Positions 10,778-20,861 of a stretch of 64,000 nucleotides of DNA are shown in pieces. The notes under the pieces are model-generated. The model was not told the DNA's origin and did not search any database. It saw only the letters and a program-made list of their open reading frames with translations. Source of the stretch: Pseudomonas nitroreducens. Its GTDB lineage: Bacteria; Pseudomonadota; Gammaproteobacteria; Pseudomonadales; Pseudomonadaceae. How positions within the stretch are numbered: the stretch's first letter is position 1; the number at the start of each line of letters is the position of its first letter. A program made the position numbers and the translations under genes. Location of the stretch: NCBI RefSeq assembly GCF_024170165.1, contig NZ_JALJXP010000005.1:347106-411105 (forward strand), read 5' to 3'.

Positions 10778-12621
10778 ACCTGCTGCCCCTTACTTTCCTG
10801 TTCCCCCTGGTCGGCTTCCTGCTGCTCTCGTTCTCCCGTGGCAAGTGGTCGGAAAATCTCTCGGCACTGGTGGGTGTCGGCTCCGTGGGCCTCGCGGCCC
10901 TCTCCGCCTTCTGGGCGATCTGGAGCTTCCACAGCAACCCGCCCGAAGGTGGCGCCTACAGCCTGGTGCTGTGGCAGTGGATGAGCGTTGGCGACTTCAA
11001 GACCAACTTCACCCTGTACCTGGACGGCCTGTCGGTCACCATGCTCGGCGTGGTCACCGGCGTCGGCTTCCTGATCCACCTGTTTGCCTCCTGGTACATG
11101 CGCGGTGAAACCGGTTACTCGCGTTTCTTCGCGTACACCAACCTGTTCATCGCCAGCATGCTGTTCCTGGTGCTGGGCGATAACCTGCTGTTCATGTACT
11201 TCGGCTGGGAAGGCGTGGGCCTCTGCTCCTACCTGCTGATCGGTTTCTATTACAACCACGTACCCAACGGCAACGCAGCGCTGAAGGCCTTCATCGTGAC
11301 CCGCGTGGGTGACGTGTTCTTCGCCATCGGCATGTTCATCCTGTTCCAGCACCTGGGCACGCTGAACATCCAGGAGCTGCTGGTCCTGGCTCCGCAGCAC
11401 TTCGCCAAGGGCGACCTGTGGATCAACCTGGCGACCCTGATGCTGCTCGGCGGCGCCGTCGGCAAATCCGCCCAGCTGCCGCTGCAGACCTGGCTGGCCG
11501 ACGCGATGGCCGGCCCGACTCCGGTCTCCGCACTGATCCACGCGGCCACCATGGTGACCGCGGGCGTCTACCTGATCGCCCGCTGCCACGGCCTGTTCGA
11601 GCTGGCTCCGAACGTTCTCGAGCTGGTTGGCGTCATCGGCGCCGTGACCCTGGTCCTGGCCGGCTTCGCCGCCCTGGTGCAGACCGACATCAAGCGCATC
11701 CTCGCCTACTCGACCATGAGCCAGATCGGTTACATGTTCCTGGCCCTGGGCGTTGGCGCCTGGAGTGGGGCGATCTTCCACCTGATGACCCACGCCTTCT
11801 TCAAGGCCCTGCTGTTCCTTGCTTCGGGTGCGGTGATCGTCGCCTGCCACCACGAGCAGAACATCTTCAAGATGGGTGGTCTGTGGAAGAAGCTGCCGCT
11901 GGCCTACGCGAGCTTCGTGGTCGGTGGTGCGGCCCTGTCCGCCCTGCCCTTCCTGACTGCCGGCTTCTACTCCAAGGACGAGATCCTCTGGGAAGCCTTC
12001 GCCAGCGGTCACCAGAACCTGCTGATCGCCGGTCTGGTCGGTGCGTTCATGACCTCGCTGTACACCTTCCGCCTGATCTTCATCGCCTTCCACGGCGAAG
12101 CGAAGACCGAAGCGCACGCCGGCCATGGCGTCAGCCACTGGCTGCCGCTGGGCATCCTGATCGTGCTCTCCACCTTCATCGGCGCGCTGATCACTCCGCC
12201 GCTGGCCGGTGTCCTGCCGGAAAGCGCCGGCCACGCCGGTGGTGAAGCCAAGCACAGCCTGGAAATCGCCTCGGGCGCCATCGCCATCGCCGGTATCCTG
12301 CTGGCGGGCCTGCTGTTCCTCGGCAAGCGCCGCTTCGTCAGCGCTCTCGCCCAGAGCGCACCGGGTCGCTTCTTCGGCACCTGGTGGTACCACGCCTGGG
12401 GCTTCGACTGGCTGTACGACAAGCTGTTCGTGAAACCCTATCTGCTGATCTGCCGCCTGCTGGGCGCGGACCCGATCGACAAGACCCTGGTCCTGGTCCC
12501 GCTCACCGCCCGCGGTGGTCACAAACTCCTCAGCCTCACCGAGAACGGCCGCCTGCGTTGGTACGCCGCTTCCCTGGTGGGTGGCGCCGCGCTGCTCCTC
12601 GGCGCGCTGCTGCTGGCTTAA
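10774..12621 (+). CDS. nuoL: NADH-quinone oxidoreductase subunit L
   Basis: NuoL, 615 residues, is the distal antiporter-like proton-pumping subunit with about 14 core helices and a long C-terminal lateral helix. [37 protein letters not shown] and [17 protein letters not shown] are family signatures that hold the channel Glu and Lys residues. It is translationally coupled to nuoK and is normal in length. Confidence 0.97.
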   Translation: MNLLPLTFLFPLVGFLLLSFSRGKWSENLSALVGVGSVGLAALSAFWAIWSFHSNPPEGGAYSLVLWQWMSVGDFKTNFTLYLDGLSVTMLGVVTGVGFLIHLFASWYMRGETGYSRFFAYTNLFIASMLFLVLGDNLLFMYFGWEGVGLCSYLLIGFYYNHVPNGNAALKAFIVTRVGDVFFAIGMFILFQHLGTLNIQELLVLAPQHFAKGDLWINLATLMLLGGAVGKSAQLPLQTWLADAMAGPTPVSALIHAATMVTAGVYLIARCHGLFELAPNVLELVGVIGAVTLVLAGFAALVQTDIKRILAYSTMSQIGYMFLALGVGAWSGAIFHLMTHAFFKALLFLASGAVIVACHHEQNIFKMGGLWKKLPLAYASFVVGGAALSALPFLTAGFYSKDEILWEAFASGHQNLLIAGLVGAFMTSLYTFRLIFIAFHGEAKTEAHAGHGVSHWLPLGILIVLSTFIGALITPPLAGVLPESAGHAGGEAKHSLEIASGAIAIAGILLAGLLFLGKRRFVSALAQSAPGRFFGTWWYHAWGFDWLYDKLFVKPYLLICRLLGADPIDKTLVLVPLTARGGHKLLSLTENGRLRWYAASLVGGAALLLGALLLA

Positions 12622-12649
12622 TGAATTCACGAAAGAGATTGAGCCCGAC

Positions 12650-14179
12650 ATGATTCTGCCCTGGCTAATCCTGATCCCCTTCATCGGCGGCTTCCTTTGC
12701 TGGATCGCCGAGTACACCAGCAAGACCCTGCCCCGCTGGGTCGCCCTGGGATCGATGGTCCTCACCCTGGCCCTGAGCCTGTGGGTGTGGCACACCGGCG
12801 ACTTCCAGCTGGCCCCGGCGCCGGGTGGCGAGCCGCAATGGACCCTGCAGTTCCAGGTACCCTGGATCGAGCGCTTCGGTATCAGCGTGCACCTGGCAAT
12901 GGACGGCCTGTCCCTGCTGATGGTCGCGCTGACCGGCCTACTCGGCGTGCTGTCCGTCCTCTGCTCGTGGAACGAGATCCAGCGTCGCATCGGCTTCTTC
13001 CACCTGAACCTGCTGTGGATCCTGGGCGGTGTGATCGGCGTGTTCCTCGCCGTCGACCTGTTCCTGTTCTTCTTCTTCTGGGAAATGATGCTGGTGCCGA
13101 TGTACTTCCTCATCGCGCTCTGGGGTCATAGCTCGGACGACGGCAAGAAGACCCGCATCTACGCCGCCACCAAGTTCTTCATCTTCACCCAGGCCAGCGG
13201 CCTGGTGATGCTGGTGGCGATCCTCGGCCTGGTGTTCGTGCACTACAACAGCACCGGCGTGCTGACCTTCAACTACGCCGACCTGCTGAAGACCCAGCTG
13301 CCGCCGCACACCGAATGGATCCTGATGCTCGGCTTCTTCGTCGCCTTCGCGGTGAAGATGCCGGTGGTGCCGGTGCACTCCTGGCTGCCCGACGCCCACG
13401 CCCAGGCACCGACCGCCGGTTCCGTGGACCTGGCCGGCATCCTGCTGAAGACTGCCGCCTACGGCCTGATCCGCTTCGCCCTGCCGCTGTTCCCCAATGC
13501 CTCGGCCGAGTTCGCCCCGATCGCCATGACCCTGGGTCTGATCGGCATCTTCTACGGCGCCTTCCTGTCGTTCGCCCAGACCGACATCAAGCGCCTGGTG
13601 GCCTACTCCTCCGTGTCGCACATGGGCTTCGTGATGATCGGCATCTACTCCGGCAGCCCCCAGGCGTTGCAGGGTGTAGTGGTGCAGATGATCGCCCACG
13701 GCCTCTCCGCCGCCGCGCTGTTCATCCTCTGCGGCCAGCTGTACGAGCGCCTGCACACCCGTGACATGCGCAAGATGGGCGGCCTGTGGTCGCGCATCCC
13801 GTACCTGCCGGCCGTGGCGCTGTTCTTCGCCACCGCCTCGCTGGGCCTGCCGGGTACCGGCAACTTCGTCGGCGAATTCCTGATCCTGCTGGGCAGCTTC
13901 AAGGTCGTGCCGGTGATCACCGTGATCGCCACCTTCGGCCTGGTGTTCGGCTCGGTCTACTCGCTGATCATGATCCACCGCGCCTACTTCGGCCCGGCCA
14001 AGTCCGACACCGCCATCGCCGGCCTGAATGCCCGCGAGCTCTCCATGGTGCTCGGCCTGGCGGTGCTGCTGATCGTGCTCGGCGTCTACCCGCAGCCGGT
14101 CCTCGACACCTCCGCGGCAACCATGCACGGCGTCCAGCAATGGCTGGGTGCCGCCCTCTCCACTCTGGCAGCACGGTAA
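12650..14179 (+). CDS. nuoM: NADH-quinone oxidoreductase subunit M
   Basis: NuoM, 509 residues from ATG 12650, is the middle antiporter-like subunit. [16 protein letters not shown] carries the channel Glu; [19 protein letters not shown] and [10 protein letters not shown] are typical. An in-frame start further upstream would overlap nuoL by over 100 bases and add residues foreign to the family, so the ATG giving [10 protein letters not shown] is chosen. It lies 28 bases after nuoL, with GAAAGAGATTGAG as a modest ribosome binding region. Confidence 0.96.
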   Translation: MILPWLILIPFIGGFLCWIAEYTSKTLPRWVALGSMVLTLALSLWVWHTGDFQLAPAPGGEPQWTLQFQVPWIERFGISVHLAMDGLSLLMVALTGLLGVLSVLCSWNEIQRRIGFFHLNLLWILGGVIGVFLAVDLFLFFFFWEMMLVPMYFLIALWGHSSDDGKKTRIYAATKFFIFTQASGLVMLVAILGLVFVHYNSTGVLTFNYADLLKTQLPPHTEWILMLGFFVAFAVKMPVVPVHSWLPDAHAQAPTAGSVDLAGILLKTAAYGLIRFALPLFPNASAEFAPIAMTLGLIGIFYGAFLSFAQTDIKRLVAYSSVSHMGFVMIGIYSGSPQALQGVVVQMIAHGLSAAALFILCGQLYERLHTRDMRKMGGLWSRIPYLPAVALFFATASLGLPGTGNFVGEFLILLGSFKVVPVITVIATFGLVFGSVYSLIMIHRAYFGPAKSDTAIAGLNARELSMVLGLAVLLIVLGVYPQPVLDTSAATMHGVQQWLGAALSTLAAR

Positions 14180-14186
14180 GCGCGAA

Positions 14187-15650
14187 ATGACCTTCACGAT
14201 CCAACACTTCATCGCGCTCCTGCCACTGCTCATCACCAGCGCCACCCTGGTGGTGGTGATGCTCGCGGTAGCCTGGAAGCGTAACCACTCGATGACCGCC
14301 ACCCTCTCGGTGATCGGTCTGAACCTGGCCCTGCTGTCGATCTTCCCGGTGCTGAAAGTCACCCCGATCGAAGTCACCCCGCTCATGGTGGTCGACAACT
14401 TCGCCTGCTTCTACATGGCCCTGATCCTGATCGGCGCCCTGGCCTGCACCACCCTCGCCCACGCCTACATGGAAAGCTTCCCGGGCAACCGCGAGGAGCT
14501 GTACCTGCTCCTGCTGCTGTCCACCGCGGGCGGCCTGGTGCTGGTCAGTGCGCAGAACCTGGCCGGCCTGTTCATCGGCCTGGAACTGCTGTCGGTGCCG
14601 GTCTACGGCATGGTGGCCTACGCCTTCTTCAACAAACGCACCCTGGAAGCGGGCATCAAGTACACCGTACTGTCCGCCGCCGGCTCGGCCTTCCTGCTGT
14701 TCGGCATGGCCCTGCTCTACGCCGAGTCCGGCAACCTGGGCTTCTCGGCCATCGGTGCATCGCTGACCGAAGGCAGCAGCCATGGTCCGCTGCTGTCCAT
14801 CGGCGTCGGCATGATGGTCGTCGGCCTGGGCTTCAAGCTGTCCCTGGCGCCGTTCCACCTGTGGACCCCGGACGTCTACGAAGGCGCTCCTGCGCCGGTC
14901 GCCACCTTCCTGGCCACCACCGCCAAGGTCGCTGTGTTCGCCGTGCTGCTGCGCCTGTTCCAGATCGCTCCGGCGGCCCTGAACAACGGCCTGCTGCATG
15001 ACGCCATCGCCGTCATCGCCATCGCCTCGATCCTGATCGGCAACCTGCTGGCGCTGACCCAGAGCAACATCAAGCGCCTGCTGGGCTACTCGTCCATCGC
15101 CCACTTCGGCTACCTGCTGATCGCCCTGGTGGCGAGCAAGGGCCTGGCCGTGGAAGCGGTCGGCGTCTACCTGACCACCTACGTCGTCACCACCCTGGGC
15201 GCCTTCGGCGTGGTCACCCTGATGTCCACCCCGTACAGCGGCCGCGACGCCGACGCGCTGTTCGAGTACCGCGGCCTGTTCTGGCGCCGTCCGGTGCTGA
15301 CCGCGGTGATGACCGTGATGATGCTGTCCCTGGCCGGCATCCCGCTGACCGCCGGCTTCATCGGCAAGTTCTACATCGTCGCCACCGGCGTCGAGTCCCA
15401 GCACTGGTGGCTGGTCGGCTCCCTGGTACTGGGCAGCGCCATCGGCCTGTTCTACTACCTGCGCGTCATGGTGACCATGTACCTGGTCGAGCCGAACATG
15501 AAGCGCCACGACGCTCCCCTGGACTGGGCCCAGCGTGCCGGCGGCATCATGCTGGTAGCCATCGCCCTGCTCGCCTTCTTCCTCGGCGTCTACCCGCAAC
15601 CGCTGCTGGACATCCTCCAGCACAGCGGCCTGGTAGCCATCGCCGGCTAA
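14187..15650 (+). CDS. nuoN: NADH-quinone oxidoreductase subunit N
   Basis: NuoN, 487 residues, is the antiporter-like subunit next to NuoK and the last gene of the operon. Visible signatures are GLELLSVPVYGMVAYAF, KLSLAPFHLWTPDVYEGAP and SSIAHFGYLLIAL. ATG 14187 follows the nuoM stop by seven bases, and the start gives the usual MTFTIQHFIALLPLL. A strong terminator follows 15 bases after its stop. Confidence 0.97.
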   Translation: MTFTIQHFIALLPLLITSATLVVVMLAVAWKRNHSMTATLSVIGLNLALLSIFPVLKVTPIEVTPLMVVDNFACFYMALILIGALACTTLAHAYMESFPGNREELYLLLLLSTAGGLVLVSAQNLAGLFIGLELLSVPVYGMVAYAFFNKRTLEAGIKYTVLSAAGSAFLLFGMALLYAESGNLGFSAIGASLTEGSSHGPLLSIGVGMMVVGLGFKLSLAPFHLWTPDVYEGAPAPVATFLATTAKVAVFAVLLRLFQIAPAALNNGLLHDAIAVIAIASILIGNLLALTQSNIKRLLGYSSIAHFGYLLIALVASKGLAVEAVGVYLTTYVVTTLGAFGVVTLMSTPYSGRDADALFEYRGLFWRRPVLTAVMTVMMLSLAGIPLTAGFIGKFYIVATGVESQHWWLVGSLVLGSAIGLFYYLRVMVTMYLVEPNMKRHDAPLDWAQRAGGIMLVAIALLAFFLGVYPQPLLDILQHSGLVAIAG

Positions 15651-15664
15651 GGTCGACAGGCAAC

Positions 15665-15692
15665 AAAAAACCCCGCTTCGGCGGGGTTTTTT
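15665..15692. terminator. Bidirectional intrinsic terminator after nuoN
   Basis: Six A, stem CCCCGC (15671-15676), loop TTCG, stem GCGGGG (15681-15686), six T (15687-15692). It can end the nuo transcript and, read on the other strand, the convergent AI-2E permease transcript. Confidence 0.95.
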
Positions 15693-15731
15693 GTTGGGTG
15701 GGATTCCTGCCGTGAGGCTCTTCAGCCTTTC

Positions 15732-15810
15732 GTAGGATGGGTGGAGCGGAGCGATACCCATGCTGGCCGTAAGGTATCGATGGGTATCGCTTCGCTCCAC
15801 ACCATCCTAC
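15732..15810. repeat. Long palindromic repeat (30-base arms)
   Basis: Arms 15732-15761 and 15780-15810 are inverted copies of a GTAGGATGG...GCGATACCCAT sequence with one indel and one mismatch, around an 18-base loop. It sits between two convergent genes. It is unrelated to the GTAGGAGCG elements elsewhere in the window and resembles a short intergenic mobile palindrome. Confidence 0.8.
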
Positions 15811-15823
15811 AAGGTGCTCCGCC

Positions 15824-16903
15824 CTACTCTGCCGCCTTGGGTTGCTCGCCTTCACGGCCGGTGAACAGGTCCCAGGACGCCATGAACAGCGCCGCGATCA
15901 GCGGGCCGATGACGAAGCCGTTGAGACCGAACAGCGACATGCCGCCGAGCGTGGAGATCAGCACCACGTAGTCGGGCATCTTGGTGTCCTTGCCCACCAG
16001 GATCGGGCGCAGGATGTTGTCCACCAGGCCGATCACCACCACGCAGAACAGCGTCAGCGTGACACCCTGCCAGATCGCCCCGGTGAGCAGGAAGTAGGCC
16101 GCCACCGGCACCCAGATCAGCCCCGCGCCAATCGCCGGCAGCAGCGAGAGGAAGGCCATCAGCGTGCCCCAGAGCAGCGAGCCCTGGATGCCGAGGAACC
16201 AGAAGATCAGCCCACCCAGCGCGCCCTGGGTCGCGGCCACGGCGATGTTGCCCTTCACCGTGGCGCGGATCACCGTGGTGAACTTGGTGAACAGGTGCTG
16301 TTTGTGCTCCACGCTCAGCGGCACCGCCTGCTTGATCCGCCGGCCCAGGGTCGGGCCATCGCGCAGGAGGAAGAACAGCAGGTAGAGCATGATGCCGAAG
16401 CTGATGACGAACTCGAAGGTGTTCTGGCCGATGCTGAAGGCCTTGGTGGCCACCAGCTGGCTGGCCTGCATGGCACCCGCCGAGAGTTTCTCCTGCAGGC
16501 TGGACAGGTCCGCCAGGTCGAAGCGTTCCAGCAACTGGTGCGCCCAGCCCGGCAGCGCGGCGACCGCCTGCTGGTAATAGCTGATGAAGTTCAGGTCGCC
16601 CGACTTCAGCCGCTGGTAGACGGTCGCACCCTCCTGCACCAGTGCCCCGGCGATGAAGGTCACCGGCAGGATCACGATCAGGAAGCACACGGCGAGGGAA
16701 ATGAGCGCCGCAAGGTTGTTGCGCCCATCGAGCTTCACCCGCAGGCGGCGTTGCAGCGGGGCGAAGATGATCGCCAGGATGGTGCCCCAGAAGACCGCCC
16801 CGTAGAACGGCAGCAGGATCCAGCCGAAGGCCAGTGTCACCACCAGCAGCAGGGCAAGGAACGTCCGGTATTCCAGTTTCGATTCGAACATGAGCGGGTC
16901 CAT
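15824..16903 (-). CDS. AI-2E family transporter (PerM/YdiK-type permease)
   Basis: A 359-residue polytopic membrane protein of the AI-2E/PerM family (COG0628). It has two N-terminal helices, a long soluble insert (about 70-150), and a C-terminal block of five to six helices ending in LIWVPVAAYFLLTG, PILVGKDTKMPDYVVLISTLGG and GFVIGPLIAALF, which are the family motifs. Members move varied small molecules or ions, and real AI-2 transport is shown for few. No ribosome binding site is clear before ATG 16903. A second ATG twelve bases in (MFESKLEYR) could be the true start. It is convergent with nuo. Confidence 0.85.
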   Translation of the reverse strand: MDPLMFESKLEYRTFLALLLVVTLAFGWILLPFYGAVFWGTILAIIFAPLQRRLRVKLDGRNNLAALISLAVCFLIVILPVTFIAGALVQEGATVYQRLKSGDLNFISYYQQAVAALPGWAHQLLERFDLADLSSLQEKLSAGAMQASQLVATKAFSIGQNTFEFVISFGIMLYLLFFLLRDGPTLGRRIKQAVPLSVEHKQHLFTKFTTVIRATVKGNIAVAATQGALGGLIFWFLGIQGSLLWGTLMAFLSLLPAIGAGLIWVPVAAYFLLTGAIWQGVTLTLFCVVVIGLVDNILRPILVGKDTKMPDYVVLISTLGGMSLFGLNGFVIGPLIAALFMASWDLFTGREGEQPKAAE

Positions 16904-16997
16904 GGATGGATAAACCTGCTCATTAGTCAGCAGTTACCTCACCAAGTGCAACTTTCATTGGCCGAATCCCGCGCGCCAGGGCCCCGCAGCCGAGGTT

Positions 16998-18317
16998 TCA
17001 GAGCACCATCGCAGCCACCCAGCCGAACGCCAGCAGCGGCAGGTTGTAGTGCAGGAAGGTGGGCACCACGGTATCCCAGATGTGATTGTGCTGGCCGTCC
17101 ACGTTCAGGCCGGAGGTCGGGCCGAGGGTGGAGTCCGACGCCGGCGAGCCCGCATCACCCAGCGCACCCGCAGTGCCGACGATGCTGACGATGGCCAGCG
17201 GGCTGAAGCCCAGGTGCACCGCCAGGGGTACGAAGATCGCCGCGATGATCGGCACCGTGGAGAATGACGAGCCGATGCCCATGGTCACCACCAGGCCCAC
17301 CAGCAGCATCATGAAGGCGCCCAGCGCCTTGCTGCTGCCGATCCAGCCGGCGGCGCTGTCCACCAGGCTGCTCACCTGCCCGGTGGCGGTCATCACCGCC
17401 GCGAAGCCCTGGGCGGCGATCATGATGAAGCCGATCATGGCCATCATCTTCATGCCTTCGGTGAACAGGTCGTCCGCTTCCTTCCAGCGCACCACGCCGG
17501 ACAGCGAGAACACCAGGAAGCCCACCAGCGCGCCGAGGATCATCGAGTCCAGCAGCAGTTGCACGGCAAACGCCGCGGCGACCGCGACGCCCGCCACCAG
17601 CAGGCTCATCCTGCTATAAGGGGTGTCGACCCGCTCGGCCTGCTCGATGCGCTCCAGACCGTACTCACGCTTGCGCCGGTAGCTGAAGAACACTGCGATC
17701 AGCAGGCCGCAAAGCATGCCCAGCGCCGGGATCAGCATGGCGTGGGTGACGTTGATGCCCTGCACGTCGACGCCTGCGCGGGCGACGTTGGCCAGCAGGA
17801 TCTGGTTCAGGAAGATATTGCCGAAGCCCACCGGCAGGAACATGTAGGGGGTGATCAGGCCGAAGGTGATGACGCAGGCGATCAGCCGGCGGTCGATCTG
17901 CAGGCGCGTCAGCACATAGAGCAGCGGCGGCACCAGCAGCGGGATGAAGGCGATGTGGATCGGCAGGATGTTCTGCGAGGAGATCGCCACCACCAGCAGC
18001 AGGCCGACCATCATCCACTTGAAGGTGCTGGAACCGTTCGCCTCGTGGCGGCCGAGCATCGCCAGGGCGCGATCGGCCAGTGCGTGCGCCATTCCGGAGC
18101 GCGCAATGGCCACCGCAAAGGCGCCGAGCATGGCGTAGGACAGCGCCACCGTCGCACCGGCGCCCAGGCCTTCGTTGAACGCCTTCAGCGTGCCGTCGAT
18201 CCCCAGCCCACCGATCAGACCACCCGCAACGGCGCCGGCGATCAGAGCGATCACCACATGCACGCGACACAGGCTCAGCACCAGCATCAGGCCAATGGCA
18301 ATCAGCACCGCATTCAT
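16998..18317 (-). CDS. Na+/H+ antiporter family protein (NhaC/YuiF-like)
   Basis: A 439-residue membrane protein with about 11 to 12 helices, matching the Na+/H+ antiporter family 2 group that also includes putative amino-acid carriers. Helix-rich segments and the conserved GTAGALGDAGSPASDSTLGP stretch near the C-terminus support this. The ATG at 18317 has GAGGAG eight bases upstream; earlier in-frame codons would add an atypical hydrophilic tail. In P. aeruginosa the corresponding position next to the TlpQ chemoreceptor is a probable transporter gene. The substrate cannot be told from sequence. Confidence 0.8.
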   Translation of the reverse strand: MNAVLIAIGLMLVLSLCRVHVVIALIAGAVAGGLIGGLGIDGTLKAFNEGLGAGATVALSYAMLGAFAVAIARSGMAHALADRALAMLGRHEANGSSTFKWMMVGLLLVVAISSQNILPIHIAFIPLLVPPLLYVLTRLQIDRRLIACVITFGLITPYMFLPVGFGNIFLNQILLANVARAGVDVQGINVTHAMLIPALGMLCGLLIAVFFSYRRKREYGLERIEQAERVDTPYSRMSLLVAGVAVAAAFAVQLLLDSMILGALVGFLVFSLSGVVRWKEADDLFTEGMKMMAMIGFIMIAAQGFAAVMTATGQVSSLVDSAAGWIGSSKALGAFMMLLVGLVVTMGIGSSFSTVPIIAAIFVPLAVHLGFSPLAIVSIVGTAGALGDAGSPASDSTLGPTSGLNVDGQHNHIWDTVVPTFLHYNLPLLAFGWVAAMVL

Positions 18318-18539
18318 TTCACCACTCCTCGTCAGCGCTCCACGCCGGAGCGCAGGCAAAAGGCGCGCACTCTGCCAAACACCTGGCGGAGTGTCAAAAG
18401 CCCTGTCGAATCAAGACGTTTCCGCAGCCGACCAGCGCGACTTTCAGCCCATTGCGCACGCTTTTTGCCTAGCTTTCTGCCGCCCGTCGGCCAGGCGCAC
18501 CAGAATCGCCTGTTTTCTGGCGTTTCGCTCCGTCACGGG

Positions 18540-18566
18540 TCAAGAAATTCCGGGAAAGGCCGATAA
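18540..18566 (+). promoter_or_regulatory. FliA (sigma-28) promoter of the chemoreceptor gene
   Basis: TCAA (18540-18543), exactly 15 bases, then GCCGATAA (18559-18566). Both elements and their spacing match the flagellar sigma-28 consensus. It lies 42 bases before the chemoreceptor start, so expression with the late flagellar class is likely. Confidence 0.88.
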
Positions 18567-18608
18567 CTCGGGCATCCCAGGGCTTAGTTCAAACAAGGAT
18601 TCCCCTCC

Positions 18609-20753
18609 ATGCTGCTGCGCCGTCTCTCCATCCAGTGGAAGATCACGTTGCTCGCCGGGCTGTGCCTGCTCGGCGTCGTGTCTTTGCTATCCGGCCTGTC
18701 CGTCTACCGCACGCAAACCAGCACCGCGCTGGTCAAGCAATCGAGCACCGAAATGCTCGACGAGGCCGCCAAGGCGCGCCTGAAATCACGCGGCGAAGTC
18801 CAGGCCATGCGCATCCAGCGCTACATCATGGACGCCTACCAGTACGGCAAGGGCTTCTCGCGGCAGGTGCTGTTCCTGCGCGACCAGGCGCAGAAGCGCT
18901 TCCTCGACGCCTACGACCTGCGCGAGGACCTGACCCGCCAGGTGAAGACCGCACTGGAAGGCAACCCGGAGCTGCTGGGACTCTACGTGGCCTTCGAGCC
19001 CGACGCGCTGGACGGCAAGGACAAGCTCTTCGCCGGCCAGGGCGAGCTGGGCAGCAACGACACCGGACGCTTCTCCATCTACTGGTCGCAGGCCACCCCG
19101 GGCCACCTGGAATCCGAAGCCATGGCCGAGTCGCTGCTGCAGGACACCAGCCCCGGCCCCAGCGGCAGCGCCTACAACGCCTGGTTCACCTGCCCGAAGA
19201 CCACCGGCCAGCCCTGCGTCCTGGATCCGTACTTCGACGAGGTCGGTCAGAAGAAGATGCTGATGACCAGCATCGCCTTCCCGCTGGAACTGGACGGCAA
19301 GGTCATCGGCGTCATGGGTCTGGACATCAGCATGGAGAAGCTGCAGGAAATCGCCGTCGAGGGCAGCCAGGAGCTGTACGACGGCCAGGGCCGCGTCAGC
19401 ATCGTCAGCGCCGCCGGCCTGCTCGCCGGGCACAGCGCCGATGCCTCCAAGCTGAGCAAGAACCTCAAGGAGGTCTATACCAGGCAGGGCGCCGACCTGC
19501 TGCAGGCCATCGCCAGCAACCATGAGCAGGTCTTCCGCCAGGACGACCAGCTGCGCGTGGTCGAGCCGCTGCAGCCGATCCCCGGCTCCAAGCCCTGGGG
19601 CGTACTGCTGGAGGTTCCGCAGAACGTCCTGCTGGGCCCAGCTATCGCGCTGCAGAACGAGCTGGACGACCAGCGCGTGCAGGGCACTGTCTCGCAACTG
19701 GGCTTCGGCCTGGTTGCCGCGCTGATCGGCCTGTTCGCCATGTGGCTCACCGCCCGCGGCGTAACCCGGCCGATCCTCAATGTCGCCGCCATGCTGCGCA
19801 ACATCGCCAGTGGCGAAGGCGACCTGACCAAGCGCCTGGACTACGCCGGCAAGGACGAGCTGGGCGAACTGGCCGGCTGGTTCAACCGCTTCCTCGACAA
19901 GCTGCAACCGATCATCCGTGACGTGAAGTCCTCGGTGCAGGACGCCCGCGCCACTGCCGACCAGTCCTCCGAAATCGCCAGCCAGACCAGCGCCGGCATG
20001 CAGCAGCAGTTCCGCGAAGTCGACCAGGTGGCCACCGCCTCGCAGGAAATGAGCGCCACCGCCCACGACGTCGCCAACAGCGCCGCCATGGCCGCCGATG
20101 CCGCCCGTGGCGCCGACGGCGCGACCCGTGATGGCCTCAATGTGATCGACAACACCACCCGCCTGATCGACGAACTGGCCAGCGACATGAGCAGCGCCAT
20201 GAGCCAGGTGGAAGGGCTGGCGGCCAGCAGCGAGCAGATCGGCTCGGTGCTGGAGGTGATCCGCGGCATCGCCGAGCAGACCAACCTGCTGGCGCTCAAC
20301 GCCGCCATCGAAGCGGCCCGCGCCGGAGAAGCCGGGCGCGGCTTCGCGGTGGTCGCCGACGAGGTGCGCAACCTCGCCAAGCGCACCCAGGATTCGGTGG
20401 AGGAAATCCGCCAGGTCATCGAAGGCCTGCAGAACGGCACCCGCGACGTGGTCGGCGCGATGAGCAACAGCCACCGCCAGGCGCAGGACAGCGTGAGTCA
20501 GGTCGAACAGGCGGTTGCCGCGTTGAAGCGTATCGGCGACGCCGTGGGTGTGATCACCGACATGAACCTGCAGATCGCCAGCGCCGCCGAGGAACAGAGC
20601 GCGGTGGCCGAGGAGATCAACCGCAACGTCGCCGGCATCCGTGACGTGACCGAATCGCTGTCGAGCCAGGCGCAGGAATCGGCGCAGGTCAGCCAGTCGC
20701 TGAACAAGCTGGCCAACCATCAGCAGGGCCTGATGGATCAGTTCCGCGTCTGA
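18609..20753 (+). CDS. tlpQ: Methyl-accepting chemotaxis protein, TlpQ-like
   Basis: A 714-residue chemoreceptor. Helix 1 spans about 13-32, followed by a large periplasmic double-Cache domain (about 33-360), helix 2 (about 363-381), HAMP (about 383-436) and the signalling domain with the highly conserved tip [24 protein letters not shown]. There is no C-terminal CheR-binding pentapeptide. Size and position between a transporter gene and the bqs locus match P. aeruginosa TlpQ (PA2654), a receptor for histamine and polyamines; ligand identity here is inferred from synteny only. Transcription is probably from the sigma-28 promoter just upstream. Confidence 0.75.
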   Translation: MLLRRLSIQWKITLLAGLCLLGVVSLLSGLSVYRTQTSTALVKQSSTEMLDEAAKARLKSRGEVQAMRIQRYIMDAYQYGKGFSRQVLFLRDQAQKRFLDAYDLREDLTRQVKTALEGNPELLGLYVAFEPDALDGKDKLFAGQGELGSNDTGRFSIYWSQATPGHLESEAMAESLLQDTSPGPSGSAYNAWFTCPKTTGQPCVLDPYFDEVGQKKMLMTSIAFPLELDGKVIGVMGLDISMEKLQEIAVEGSQELYDGQGRVSIVSAAGLLAGHSADASKLSKNLKEVYTRQGADLLQAIASNHEQVFRQDDQLRVVEPLQPIPGSKPWGVLLEVPQNVLLGPAIALQNELDDQRVQGTVSQLGFGLVAALIGLFAMWLTARGVTRPILNVAAMLRNIASGEGDLTKRLDYAGKDELGELAGWFNRFLDKLQPIIRDVKSSVQDARATADQSSEIASQTSAGMQQQFREVDQVATASQEMSATAHDVANSAAMAADAARGADGATRDGLNVIDNTTRLIDELASDMSSAMSQVEGLAASSEQIGSVLEVIRGIAEQTNLLALNAAIEAARAGEAGRGFAVVADEVRNLAKRTQDSVEEIRQVIEGLQNGTRDVVGAMSNSHRQAQDSVSQVEQAVAALKRIGDAVGVITDMNLQIASAAEEQSAVAEEINRNVAGIRDVTESLSSQAQESAQVSQSLNKLANHQQGLMDQFRV

Positions 20754-20784
20754 CCCCCGCAGCGGGATCGGTCGCGGGCTGGGT

Positions 20785-20860
20785 CCGCTCCTACAGGTGA
20801 ACACCGAGCCATTGTAGGAGCGGGCCATGCCTGCGATCCGCCGGCAAGGCCGGCGCCAGA
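20785..20860. repeat. REP element pair
   Basis: CCGCTCCTACA (20785-20795) and TGTAGGAGCGG (20813-20823) are inverted, and the second copy continues as GGCCATGCCTGCGATCC and a CCGGC palindrome. This is the Pseudomonas REP type known from P. putida (GCGGGYAAGCCCGCTCCTACA). It lies between the convergent chemoreceptor and bqsS genes. Confidence 0.85.
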
Positions 20861-20861
20861 G

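Noticed and set aside
9859..13113. Very long open frame on the minus strand opposite nuoI-nuoM
   Set aside because: High-GC codon bias keeps this antisense frame open. Its product is dominated by Gln, Glu, Gly and His with no domain, and the plus strand carries unmistakable complex I genes.
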